A stretch of 64,000 bases of DNA from positions 18,869,839 to 18,933,838 of the forward strand of contig CM049316.1 in NCBI GenBank assembly GCA_026874595.1. Direction: 5' to 3'. The number at the start of each line of letters is the position of its first letter. Within the stretch, counting starts at the first letter, position 1. Origin of the DNA: Sipunculus nudus (lineage: Eukaryota > Annelida > Sipuncula > Golfingiida > Sipunculidae). The position numbers and the translations under genes were made by a program. The notes under the pieces were generated by a model. It was given only the letters and a program-made list of their open reading frames with translations. It did no database searches and was not told the DNA's origin. This document shows, one piece after another, positions 36,301 to 47,500 of this stretch.

Positions 36301-36855
36301 CAGTGGCGGATCCAGAATTTCATGAAAGGGGGGGGGGGGGGGGGTGCTAATTCTGGTTTAGCGTTGATGGATTTTTAGCAATATATGTACATGCAATATT
36401 TTATTACTCATATATATATATACATAATGTATATATATATTTATTAATTATTTCTATATACTTAATATATTTTCAGCCTATGAAAAATATAAATATTTGT
36501 TTATCTTTATATTCATCTGCATGAATAAAATCAAAAGCCATGTTCATTTGAAAAGTTAATTATAAGTAGAGGGGAGGGTTTGGGAGGGGGTGTCCCCCTC
36601 CCATATTGAGAAAATTTTTAAATATGCAATGTAAAGAGGACATTTTGAGGCACCCTTTACAAAAAAAAAAAAAAAAAAAAAAATGGGGATTTTCTGTTTC
36701 TCAACTACTGTTCTCTTAAATATCTTTGCATGACGTAATCAAACTTCAGAGGGTGGGAGTTCATGTGTGGTCGGCAATAATATTATATTTATTATATTTC
36801 TTCAAAATTTGGATATAAACTGGAAAGTCCAAACAAGCAATGGTTTGTAACATGT

Positions 36856-36914
<59 letters not shown>

Positions 36915-37224
36915 TATATGGTGAAAATGCGCGTCTATAACATCTATAAATGTATTCCTCTGGTCTATAGGCATCGCACAGGACTCAACAGAGCACAGGT
37001 CGTGAGTGTAAGCCGAGGAGTCGTGAGATCCGGAAAGTCTCCCTCCCCAGTTTAGGAACATGTAATATACTGTGGATAAATTAATTATTTAACTGCTAGG
37101 AAAAAAAGATATTAAAAAAATTAATTACGGAAATAGAAATAGATAAAATAAGAGAAGTTACAGCTGAACGGGGGGGGGGGGGGGGGGCGCGCGCCGCGGG
37201 CTACCCCCTTTGGATCCGCCACTG
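36301..37224. mobile_element. MITE-like element, copy B (TIR CAGTGGCGGATCC)
   Basis: The left end is CAGTGGCGGATCCAGAATTT and the right end is TTTGGATCCGCCACTG, a 13 bp perfect terminal inverted repeat. The interior is homologous to the element at 22734-23736 (shared GAGGACATTTTGAGGCACC, GGGATTTTCTGTTTC). It contains long G tracts (36328, 37171), an A tract (36661) and a TA microsatellite (36858-36919). There is no transposase ORF. The 8 bp flanks do not match each other. Confidence 0.8.
36858..36919. repeat. (TA)n microsatellite
   Basis: Nearly pure TA repeat inside MITE copy B. It produces artificial Ile-Tyr reading frames on both strands, which are not genes. Confidence 0.95.
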
Positions 37225-37547
37225 ATGTTCTCATATGGATAAAATATTTCATAACTCGGAGATATTTAGGAAGGTATCGTATATAAATTAAAAGCAATCA
37301 ATAGATAATTTCTATGTAAAAAGCGATACCACATAATCCTATTATTTAATGAATTAAATTAATTTGTACATGCCTTTTTTCAACTTTGGATATTAAGACA
37401 GTATTTATAATACTATATATTCTATATCAGTACACACATATACAATATTTTAAAATAGTAAGAACAGTGCATGTATAAATGGAATGGAATTCCTGTTTAG
37501 AATAAGTTTCCCAGAAGAACCTAATAGTGTTAACAGTCAGCCTTTTG

Positions 37548-37555
37548 TGACGTCA
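37548..37555. promoter_or_regulatory. CRE-type site TGACGTCA
   Basis: Perfect palindromic cAMP-response/ATF element between the two divergent RNF31-like genes. About 245 bp downstream, TCTGGGAAAG|GTGAGC at 37801/37802 is a good donor, so 37560-37801 could be a non-coding first exon of the plus-strand gene. Promoter function is inference. Confidence 0.35.
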
Positions 37556-37842
37556 CCTCAGAAATTCTGTCGGTAAGCACAGCATACAACTGCAATCGAT
37601 ATTGCTTATTCGCAATACATTTGCACGAATGAATTGTTATCAATTTTCAGTTTATCGAGGTCAGACGTTAATATACAACTAATCAATACTGCGCGCATTT
37701 CACTAAAAGCTGGAGTTTTCAGACACTGCATGAGAAGGAACGCTAGTTGTCACTGTGAAGGCAATCTGAGATCTTGAGCACGAAGTGATATTCTGGGAAA
37801 GGTGAGCTAACACTGTTTACCTACAGTAGTAAGTCTGCCCCC

Positions 37843-38015
37843 CCCCCCCCAGCCGCCGCAAACATATTGTTTGGTTTTAAAGCCAATTTTGTCGACCTAG
37901 ACCCTCCCCTCTTCCAAACCTGAAACCTTATTAAGGTTCTCTCGTTAGTCTTCTCGGGTTGACTCCCCCCCCCCCCCCCCGCCGGTTTCCAAAATTCTCG
38001 ATCCGCCCCTGTACA
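37843..38015. mobile_element. decayed MITE fragment with poly-C tracts
   Basis: Poly-C tracts and a terminal CGATCCGCCCCTG phrase resemble the right end of the GGATCC-type elements. There is no matching left end. Confidence 0.35.
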
Positions 38016-38720
38016 GTACTAACGAACTAACAGTCTACATTCCGGTATATAATGCTGATACACTGGTCGGGCGTTCCTGCGTATTGGATATTAAGCGCGT
38101 CATTCAGGGAATATGGAGATATAGCATATAGCATATAGCTGACCGGTCAAAATTCCCGGAAAGTAAGGTAAGTTACGTCATTATGTATCATGGCATTGAC
38201 CCAGTGCAGCCAGTCACCAAATCGTCCGATATGTTCCTTTTTTTATCACCTTTCGGGCTAAATTTACAAGCCATGGCCGTGTTATCATAGATTTGTTCAC
38301 TTATTTCTTACCTGTGGACATTTTCCAGCCAGTGTCACATTTTGCCACTATTAGCTATTTTGACACGCTGGGTTTTCCCAAACCCAGATCAGCTGAGCAG
38401 TGTCTCGACATTCAGCAACGGTCGGGCCGGTATTCATTTACTTTTGATAGGACACGTGCCTCACGTTTGAACAAACTGTTTGATTACCATGTTCTCCTAA
38501 CAGACAACCTTGTTCGTTGTTGTTGACATGGCTCAGTCAGTGTCTTAACAACAAAAATATAAGTAAGTATCAACCTTCAAGGTGTAACCATTGCATGTTT
38601 TGTGTTTAGATATCTTTAAGATATGTTAATTTGTTAAATGCAGACTGGAATATTACGAGTAGGCACAGTACCAGAGAATGGGACTCTTCATTCGTTCTTT
38701 GCCTTAAGCCTCGTAGGACT

Positions 38721-38722
<2 letters not shown>
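38016..38722. other. upstream region of the plus-strand gene, no gene recognised
   Basis: A 77-codon plus ORF at 38293-38526 has no domain or linked splice sites. Nothing else was recognised. Confidence 0.35.

Positions 38723-38791
<69 letters not shown>
38723..38791. repeat. (TA)n microsatellite
   Basis: About 69 bp of TA repeat, a hotspot for length polymorphism. Confidence 0.95.
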
Positions 38792-38794
<3 letters not shown>

Positions 38795-39210
38795 GGCCAT
38801 AGGGTGAGCAGAGTCGGAGGGGGGATTGAGGAATAAATGTTTGTCAGAGCAAGGGGACAGGGTGTGGAATCCCTATCCCACGGTGGATATTTAAAAAAAT
38901 ACATGCAATAAATTGGCATTACTGTGGGTATTTTTCTTATAATATAAGGCTTAATCACAGAAACTTACTTTTTATTGGCTAAGGGTAACTGAGTGATAGT
39001 CACCAGTCATATTGAACTTTCTTTGCAAATACTCCCAACATTCTTGCAAATACTATATATACATATACATATATATATATATATGTAAATAAATGATTCA
39101 AAACGAGAACTTCTGACGTTTAAATATTATTAACTATTTTTCATGTTTGTTTATCTGACCAGGGTGTCTGTGACAAAAGGTAAAACTCATGCAGATAATT
39201 TGCTGATGAG

Positions 39211-39243
39211 ATGGAGAAGCTGGATGCTTTAGCGGAGCTGGCG
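39211..39243 (+). CDS. RNF31: RNF31 exon 1 (start codon)
   Basis: An ATG opens MEKLDALAELA, then donor GCG|GTGAGT, phase 0. A 5' UTR piece probably begins at 39163 after the acceptor TATCTGACCAG, so the first transcribed exon lies upstream. The start is chosen because the peptide continues in frame into the PUB exons and no in-frame coding extends further 5' convincingly. Confidence 0.7.
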
Positions 39244-39596
39244 GTGAGTTGAATCCTATATTTGTCATCCTAATGAAATATATTACACCAAGTCCGACCC
39301 AGACAATGCGTATTTCAATGTTGAATATTTTTTATTTTTACTAATTATACTGACATTTGGTATTTAGTAAAGGATCATGCTGTCACAATCATTACAGGAA
39401 TGGTTCCTTGACAACAGTTAAATGTTGACATGTTTATTCTTGGCATTAGCTCTCCTAGTTGCTGACCCTTGACAACAGTATAAGGGTATGACTTATGGTA
39501 AATTAATTTTCGTGGTATCACTATATACCAGTTGGTTACTTTACATCTTTGATGAGCCAATGAGCACATTCGTCCAGTTACGTCATTTAATTTTTT

Positions 39597-41270
39597 AGGT
39601 TGGGGGGGGGGGGGTGACCTGCAGACGAGGGAGGGACTTTTATTTTTTTTATAAATTTATTAATATTGAAATATCTCATTTATTCCAAGATCATATATAT
39701 AAATATTGTGTGTGACCCTTTTCCAATATTACAGCTTATTATAAGTATAATAAAGTATTATGTTTAAGAAAAGATTAAGTCTCAACCATGAAAATCGATC
39801 TCAGATATGTAATATTTTATAGTTTACTAAGAAAATGGAGAAATCTAACCAATGTTTATCATTCTAACTAATAATATATTTGATTCCAACATATAAACCT
39901 TATTCTCTGAATAGCAAGGGATGATTATATTTGTTATCCCCTGATGCTAAAAACGTGGTGGTAGTGGGGGGGGGGGGGGTATATACCCCCCCTCCCCAAT
40001 GTATTGACGCCCCTGTATTCGTCCATCCATTTACCATTTTATTTTGTTCAGTCGTAGGCATCGGGATCCAAACAGCCATCGGGTTTATCGGGCAAAACTT
40101 CTACTCCATTCCTTCCTGCCTTCCTCCATTAATTCACATATACATCAATGAACTACCAATTAGGTCATTCATTCCATCCATCCAGTGAGGCCTTCAATAT
40201 TTCTTTTATTCACTTGTCAATCTATATGGGAGTCCATTAACCAACCATTAACATATCCTTCTCTTTATCTGCCCACCACCAGTAATTCATCTAATTATGG
40301 AAACATCAAAACAATCCATCGATTCATTCACTCATCACCAGGCCTTTAATCAATCCGACATTTCACCGGTTTAAACATTTAACCACCCTTTCATTTTTTT
40401 TCTTCATCTATTCAATTATTCGTTCTGTAAGTCCGCCTACAACTTGTCAGACCGTCCACCCATTTCATCCATCTTTTCATCCCTATGTCATCCAACTGTT
40501 GCAAATGCATTCATAATTTGTTTATGCAACCATCAATCCATAAATAGATCCATTTATTCTGCTATTATTCCTTTCATCTTGCTTTGGATTACATTATTTA
40601 GATATTTATATACCAAACACGTGTCCATTCATCTGTCTTTGATCCATTTTCCGTCATCATCTCTTCAAACATCCATTCATCCATCCATCCATCATTTATC
40701 CTTTTATTTACAAATGCAACCAATTTGCATATCCGATCATCCTGAATAAATCCATCATTTCTTCCAACCAGCCTTGGGTCCATCCATCTATTCGTCAGTT
40801 CCGCCAATTAGGGAAATGCCATTCCATGCTAAACTTAACCCATCACTCGTTTATATTTCAACCTTCCGACCCGTACAACTTCGATCGATCGATCGATCGA
40901 TCCATCCATCTATCTAAATACCGCGTTTATACCGCTCATAAATTATTCGAATATTTTAGAATATTCGGAGGGGGGGGGGGGCTCAATACCAAGACCCAGC
41001 TGAACATATGTGCCGGAAACACGATAAACTTTATACAGAAATCACCGATGTAGAAGTGGGGCAAACAACGGGTTATAAGGCGAAATCCGGCACTGTTTTT
41101 CGATATCAAGCATGCATTGTTTTCTATCCAATGTTTTTAGGGGAAAAAGGTTGAGAGATTTGTGCTCCATCCTCTAAATCGGCCTTTGGGTTCATTTGTT
41201 CATTTAACTATCTACCTATCCGTCCTTCCGTATACTGAATCGCTCATGTTCCTTTCCTAATCCTCATCCT
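39597..41270. repeat. intron 1 with G tracts and degenerate TCCAT/ATCC repeat
   Basis: G tracts occur at 39602, 39967 and 40970. From about 40010 to 40940 the plus strand is filled with degenerate TCCATCCA, ATTCAT and CATCTAT phrases, with a pure (GATC)n stretch near 40883. Short ORFs here are products of this bias (Ser/Ile/His rich) and are not considered genes. Confidence 0.7.
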
Positions 41271-41274
41271 ACAG

Positions 41275-41424
41275 GAAGCAGGAAAAACCCGACGAGATTT
41301 ATCACAACAGCTGCTGGACGGACGGTCACCCCCGCCACCAGATCAATATAAAGGGCTGAACCTGAGCGTGGACAAAAAGTACCCGCTGATCAAACTACAG
41401 AATCTGATCACATCAAACTGCTCG
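41275..41424 (+). CDS. RNF31: RNF31 exon 2: PUB N-terminal helices
   Basis: Acceptor CCTCATCCTACAG and donor TGCTCG|GTAAGG, 50 codons, phase 0 at both ends. It encodes EAGKTRRDLSQQLLDG... followed by KKYPLIKLQNLITSNCS, the first helices of the PUB fold. Confidence 0.85.
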
Positions 41425-41881
41425 GTAAGGAGACAAATAAACCTTACAAAGTCATGCAGAAAAAAAGGAATTTATGTTAAAGGAAGGTAATGACCTTGCG
41501 ATGTATAAGTGTGGGATATTAAGTATTTCTAACGATTAAAAGGTACCTTTATAAAAATGAAAAAGAGCCAAAACTAAAAGCACTCTTCAGCAGTAAGCAT
41601 ATTTATCATAGATAAAACCTTTCATATCTTGAAGGTGATAACCAAGCTCAAATATTATCGTGCACAGCCTAAATAAAAGCATGGATTTTATACATACAAC
41701 ATATATAGGAGTATGTTATTAAAACATGGAAATGCTTAAACCTTAACACAGTTTGGTATAATTAAACAAACAGTATCCGTACTTTTCTTACTACAGACTT
41801 CCTCCACTCGCCTACCGTAGAGCCCAGGACATAATGTATACATAATGATTAGTTAATGTACTTTATTTACGTACTTTGCAG

Positions 41882-42034
41882 GCTGACCTAGACTTTGGAA
41901 AGCTGATAAAGGGGCTTGATATATTGGTTCGTTACGGGATCAATCTGCTGAAACCTATAGATGATAGACCCCCTAAATGGCGGATGATAAAATATGACAA
42001 CAAAATTTTTTGCAACACTCTCAAGGACCTGGAG
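41882..42034 (+). CDS. RNF31: RNF31 exon 3: PUB core
   Basis: Acceptor GTACTTTGCAG and donor CTGGAG|GTTATC, 51 codons, phase 0. LDILVRYGINLLKP and WRMIKYDNKIF match the HOIP PUB pattern (LN-LEKY-NLL ... YWR-VKFNN-VF). The Asn of YDNKIF aligns with the pocket Asn of human HOIP that contacts the tyrosine of PUB-interacting motifs, as I recall the literature, so ligand binding is probably retained. Confidence 0.9.
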
Positions 42035-42279
42035 GTTATCTACTTTGATACATAAATTTCAATGTTGGTATTTTATTGATCAATGATATGTAATACCTAC
42101 GCCGACATTTATTCAAATCTTCAAAGGGCAAGACGGACGAGACGGAAAGACATAAAATATACCTCAAATGAAACTACATAATCCACATATATTTCCATGG
42201 CATGATAATTTAAAATTGACTGGTTTCATAGAGTCTGTGTTACTCATCACGTTTACCACATGGGTTTATTCAAGCAGGG

Positions 42280-42480
42280 GCGAATTCAGATTTCAGGAAA
42301 AGGAGGGGTCCAACCACGAGGACCAATGGAGAAACCTAATAAAGGGCCCCAGGGCCGGAAAAGGGGGGGGGGGGGGTCCAGGCCGCAAACAAATGGCCTG
42401 ATACCCTTATAAAAGGTTGCAGTGGCTGAAAAAAAGGGGTGGGGGGGGGGGTCCGGTTCCCTCCCCCCCCCTCCCCCCGG
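42280..42480. mobile_element. G-rich decayed repeat in intron 3
   Basis: It starts near AGGGGCGAATTCAGATTTCAGG and contains several long G and C tracts. It resembles the ends of the GGATCC-type MITEs found elsewhere in the window. Poly-Gly and poly-Pro reading frames here are artefacts. Confidence 0.4.
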
Positions 42481-42757
42481 ATCCTCTTCTGTCAAGATGT
42501 CTTCTCTATAAAAAAGCGACAAATGTACCAAACTTTGCACATTGAGTTGTCATTTCGGCCGTTACTGACGGGACGGGCACAACATGACCAAACTGGGTGG
42601 TTTATTATTGTTTACAAAAACATTAATTTGCTTCACTGTGTCATTCGATAATAATTAAATGAGGCAAACCAACCAATAGGAAAGTTCGTTCCTTCTAATT
42701 TATTTGCTCATGATGGATACTTGAACACCAGATGGCGCTAAGCGCAGTTACTGTATC

Positions 42758-42913
42758 CTACTCTAATTCATCATCATGGGCGTTGTCACCAAACAGCGGT
42801 ATTCCGGTTTCTCCTTTGTACCTTCGGGTCAAATCTCCTTCAGGGTCTTTCTGGAGATTGATTCCAGCCTTAATACTGCAGTCCGGGTATCTACGTGGTT
42901 TGAACAGGTTCCC
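42758..42913 (-). other. possible embedded coding fragment in intron 3 (51 codons)
   Basis: On the minus strand an open segment of 51 codons, from just after an in-frame stop to a TAG at 42758-42760, reads GNLFKPRRYPDCSIKAGINL ... KGETGIPLFGDNAHDDELE. Its composition looks protein-like, with charged and hydrophobic alternation and an acidic C terminus, unlike the surrounding AT-rich sequence. It has no Met start and no domain I recognise. It could be a gene fragment, a transposon remnant or the last exon of a nested gene. Confidence 0.25.
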
Positions 42914-43385
42914 TTATCAGACACTTACTGATTCGTTTCTTTTGAAGCTTCTCAAAACATTCATGTGCCAACATTTATTGTATGGACTACACCCCAGATG
43001 TAACGAGTCGCATGTCGGAATTAAGGCTATACCAATAGTTGTAAATAAGTATACCACAAAGCAGGATTTCATCACGCGTTGGATGATTAACGTGAACATA
43101 CAGATTAAGATTTACTTGAAAATAAATTTAGCCTACCGATACAAAGGACCTACGCAAAATATAGAAATATTATGTTGAAAATGGTAAAGTTATACCTTAA
43201 ATCCCTGATGTGTTATTTTCCTGTTTTTCTCTAGTGTAGTCGAGAAATATTGCACAATATGTGGTTGCAGTTTTATTTGAAATGAATTTTACCGACACAA
43301 AATAGCGACACAAAAATACAAATTTTATGTTAAAAATTGTAAATTAACGATCTTCCATGTCTTAATGTGATCTTTCGTATTGTAG

Positions 43386-43585
43386 GGTAGTCGAGATATA
43401 CTGTACAGGTTTGGGTATGAGAGAATTCAGGATGACGGGCTATACTTTGTTGATGGGTCTGAACCCAACAGACAATACATAGCTGATGCAGTTTCTGAGA
43501 TCCTACTGGCCAAGGACGAGTTGACAGCTTTGTCAGACGGATATCACCCTAAAAAGGATGCCGTATGTCGTCAAATTGCACAGTG
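43386..43585 (+). CDS. RNF31: RNF31 exon 4: PUB C-terminal half
   Basis: Acceptor GTATTGTAG and donor CAGTG|GTAGGG, phase 2. It encodes GSRDILYRFGYERIQDDGLY ... ADAVSEILLAKDELTAL. HOIP has the same G-RD-L--YGY-E-Q-DGL-F phrase followed by a VLLL-TEL helix, which is the most recognisable part of the PUB domain and the basis for naming this gene. Confidence 0.92.
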
Positions 43586-44094
43586 GTAGGGATAAATTTG
43601 CTTATTTGTAAGTTCGTATGTGCTGGTAATGAACATGAACATTTGGGGCTGGTTGTATAAAAAACAGATAGCTTATAAGGTTGGTGCCTTATGGTAAGCT
43701 GTGCGGTTGCAACGAGAGACTGCAAACGGTGCATTAGATCATTTTGGAGAACGTTATGAAGACAGACTTATCAGAATAATTATTTCACTATAATAGCATG
43801 CAGTCGAGCGCATATACGTCCGCTAAGGAAAAATGTAAGACTGTGTCCGCACGTGTATCCATATCTTACCAGGACAATATCGCATCCCTAAAAGGTTTCC
43901 TAGAAATCGGTCAAATTATGATTGTGCATAGTGATAACAGGCAAATAAACATGCCAATAAGGCATTGATGAAAGCATAACCTCCTGGGCGGAGTTAAAAC
44001 ACAATCTGTCAGTAACAATATGTTTTTTTATATAAATGAAGCTGTGATCTGAAATAAAGTCCGTTATGATATTTACTGAATTTTATATTAACAG

Positions 44095-44185
44095 GTTCCA
44101 AAGCCAAAATACAACAGGAGAAACCCAAGTTGAAGACGGGAATGCGTCACATAATATGATGGATGGCGTTTCAGATCGGGAATCG
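44095..44185 (+). CDS. RNF31: RNF31 exon 5: linker after PUB
   Basis: Acceptor ATATTAACAG; the first base completes a Trp codon with exon 4. The donor is GAATCG|GTAAGT, phase 0. It encodes FQSQNTTGETQVEDGNASHN and a few further polar residues, and is probably disordered. Confidence 0.8.
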
Positions 44186-44565
44186 GTAAGTATTTTACTA
44201 ATTTTGTTTAATAATCATAATTACAAACACATTATGCACCATACCATTGAAGTTTTTACATTTTGTATTTCTGTTTGCAATTTATATTATGCATATTATA
44301 AATATTATGAATTATAAAAATTAATTTATTCAGTTAAAAATATGAAGTAATATTATGACTGAAGCTTGAAGCTTACACTCTTTATTTCAAAAAGCGAAAC
44401 CATATGGTAATACGTGTTATCATTTGGTAAATAAACTGATGAATAGTTTTGTGATTAGTTTTATGACTGTAGAATAATATCCGAGGTTAACCTGAAATTG
44501 TACTATTTTTCCTGTTTTTTAGCAACGGTCACAGGGTATAACTGTATTTTGTTGTTTGTTTATAG

Positions 44566-47500
44566 GATTCATCATGTCATCCTCAGATGGATGAAGACAT
44601 AACCAGTCATAGCAGTAATGAGCCTGCGGTCGGGACGCTCGTAGATGTAACTGAAAAGAATTCTTCTAATCCTACAGTCAAAGTATCGGCAGAGTGCATG
44701 GGTCTCGAAAACAAAGAGGTGATACCAGGATCAACGATGGGGTTACCGAAATCGTTTGATGCTTCAGAAACCAGCGGCAAATATGTGCACAATCGCTTAA
44801 CATCATCAGAATGCTTGTCAGATGAAGTGACGATGAATATGCAGGATTATTCGAAAGACACAAGCAGTTGCTCGGAAGGACATGAGCGGTCCAGCATGCA
44901 ACAAACTGAATCCAAAGATAAATCATTTCTGCTTCCTAAGCATAAACATAGCATCAAATGGTCAAAAGAAAATGAAAACAATTTGAATGAACCTGATGAC
45001 ACAAGAGATCCGACTCCAGCATTACTTGATGTTATTCCATCTTCCTCAGACCCTAACACAAACATGAACAGTTTATGTCTAGGAACAGTGCCTGGACAAA
45101 CCGATGCACAGAATGATTCGTTTACAACTGCGAATGGAAAAAAGTCGTGCGTTGATCTGGTTTCTTCCCAGCCAATACCTGGGCAACCAAGTACCAGTTC
45201 CCAACCTTTGGAAACCACAGCAGATTCAGAAAGTGGGAGTTTCTTGCATGTTACGGCTGACCAGTGTTCACCGCCTACTTTGCTAGACCAAACATATATT
45301 CATTTCAACAATTCAGATAAAATCACAGAGTCAGAGCACGGAAGCTACCTTTATGTTGCGGTTGAAAGGTGTCCTTCACAACAAACACCAAAACAGACCC
45401 CTTTCCAGCATCCAGGCTCTTTGCATTTAGCAGCTGAAAAGCATTCTTCGCAACAGGATCCAAGGCAGACTGTTCTTCCTATTCAGGATTCAGGATCTCT
45501 GCAAGATTCTGACGATGAGGATATCCTTTATGGTTCACTCAGGACAACTGAAAAGCGTCCTTCGAAACAGCTACCAAGGCAGACGGTTAATTCTTTTCAG
45601 GAATCAAGATATATTCAAGATCCAGGCGATGAAGATATCCTTTATGGTTCACTTAGAGCAGCTGAAACGCGTCCTTCGCAACAGGATCCAAGGCAGACTG
45701 TTCCTCCAATTCAGGATTCGGGATCTCTGCAAGATTCTGACGATGCAGATATCCTTTATGGTTCACTCAGGACAACTGAAAAACGTCCTTTGAAACAGCT
45801 ACCAAGGCAGACGGTTAATTCTTTTCAGGAATCAAGATATCTTCAAGATTCAGGCGATGAAGATATCCTTTATGGTTCACTCAGATCAGCTGAAACGCGT
45901 CCTTCGCAACAGGTGCCTAGACAGACGGTTACTCCTTTTCAGGAACCAAGATCTGTGCTAGATTCAGGGGATGAAGATATCCGCTGTGGCATACAAACAT
46001 CAGTTAGAAACCGTCCTTCACCAGTCCTTGGAGAAACGGTTCCTCAGTTTCAGATTATAGACTCAATGCAAGATTCGCCTGATTGCAACAGCCTTGGTAC
46101 ACACGCCGGAAACACAAAGAGTCAAGTACCACAGCAATCCTTCCCTCCTTTCCAGGACCCTCAGTTTCAAATTTCAGACGCAATGCAAGACTCTGACGAT
46201 GATCAGCTTTACGGTTCACTCACAGCAGTTGAAACGCGTCCTTCACAATCGGGGCAGGTGATTTATCAGTTTTCGGATCTCAACACGCTGCAAGACTCGG
46301 ACGATGACGAACTTCTTTACGGCACAGGCAGAAAAACTGAGTCTAGTGTAGATCAAAGGAACCAGTCGACTTTGTATATCAGTCCTGACCTTGATTCCTT
46401 GTATGGTGACGGGACATTCCATACACAACGAGATGATTCTACATCAGAATGTCCGTCTGTGAACATTGATCAATCCACGGCAGCATGCTTTTTGAAACTC
46501 CCTGGACCTGTTAATAATCCACAGAAGTTAGCCAATAGTGAGACAAACCCAGAGAGTGAGTTTGCTCATGGCTTTTTGTCCAGGGGAAGACATGCTGATA
46601 AAACGTATGTTTGGCCTGAAGGTCAAAACGCCAAAGTTGGAACAGAGGAATCATCCATTGAGACCGGTGGGAATGAAAGACACCATAAAGCAAGCTTCAT
46701 AAACCGTACTGCTGCACCGGTGAAACATTTCACAACAGTGAGACGAGAAGTGTCGGATACATACTCACAAGGGAGTCAATCCTACGTTCACGATAATCTT
46801 TCCGAGGAAACGCACATCTCTGTTACAGCTCTGACATCACAAGATAACCATCGAGATTATATAAACATCTGCTTTGCCCCAGGAACAAGATGTCAGCCGA
46901 CGCAGGTTGAAAACACTGTCAGACCGGATGTGCAGACACACACCAAATACGAGCAACAAAACTCCAATACCATCAGCACCTCAGATGATGAGAGCTCTCT
47001 GTATGGTACAGGGAATGACGCATCCAGTTCACACACATTCAATGGAAACCCAAATGTCACTGCAGTTAGGAATATTCCCGTATCATCATATGATTCTAGG
47101 TGTTATGTTCGTACAGTGACAAAAGGTGTCCACAACACTAAAATGGTATTCTCAGCTATGGATATGACCCGAAGCTTTGGTGATTCTATCCAACCTACCG
47201 GGCAATATGAAATGTCAAGTTCTGTTTCAGTCAGCCAGTTTAATAATGTGAGCGGAGCTACCCCCGACCATTCTAGTGTTTGTCCACAATCGGTGGGAAT
47301 AGCAGAGCAGAAAACAGCCAACACCAATACACAGAGATCGAGCGTGAGGAATACCAGCTCAAACACATGTTTTGATTCATGTGAGTTCGACAGAGATCAT
47401 TATCAGCTTCCATCAACAAATACTGATCGTCCAGACAGAGAACACGCTCAAACAGTCGGGTCGGGCGCGGTTACACAAAAAGCATTGCAAAGGCAGGAAG

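Noticed and set aside
36792-37061. Minus and plus ORFs rich in Ile-Tyr (also at 38606-38800)
   Set aside because: They are read through TA microsatellites and have no linked splice sites.
40010-40940. Plus-strand ORFs of 75-101 codons in intron 1
   Set aside because: Composition follows the degenerate TCCAT repeat; no domain and no splice linkage.
42732-43178. 148-codon plus-strand ORF in intron 3 of the ligase
   Set aside because: No recognisable domain; it overlaps the antisense fragment at 42758-42913 and its 3' half is AT-rich noise. The neighbouring PUB exons splice across it in phase.
44607-47366. Minus-strand ORFs antisense to exon 6
   Set aside because: Shadows of the 1111-codon exon; the plus frame has splice sites, phase continuity and structured repeats.
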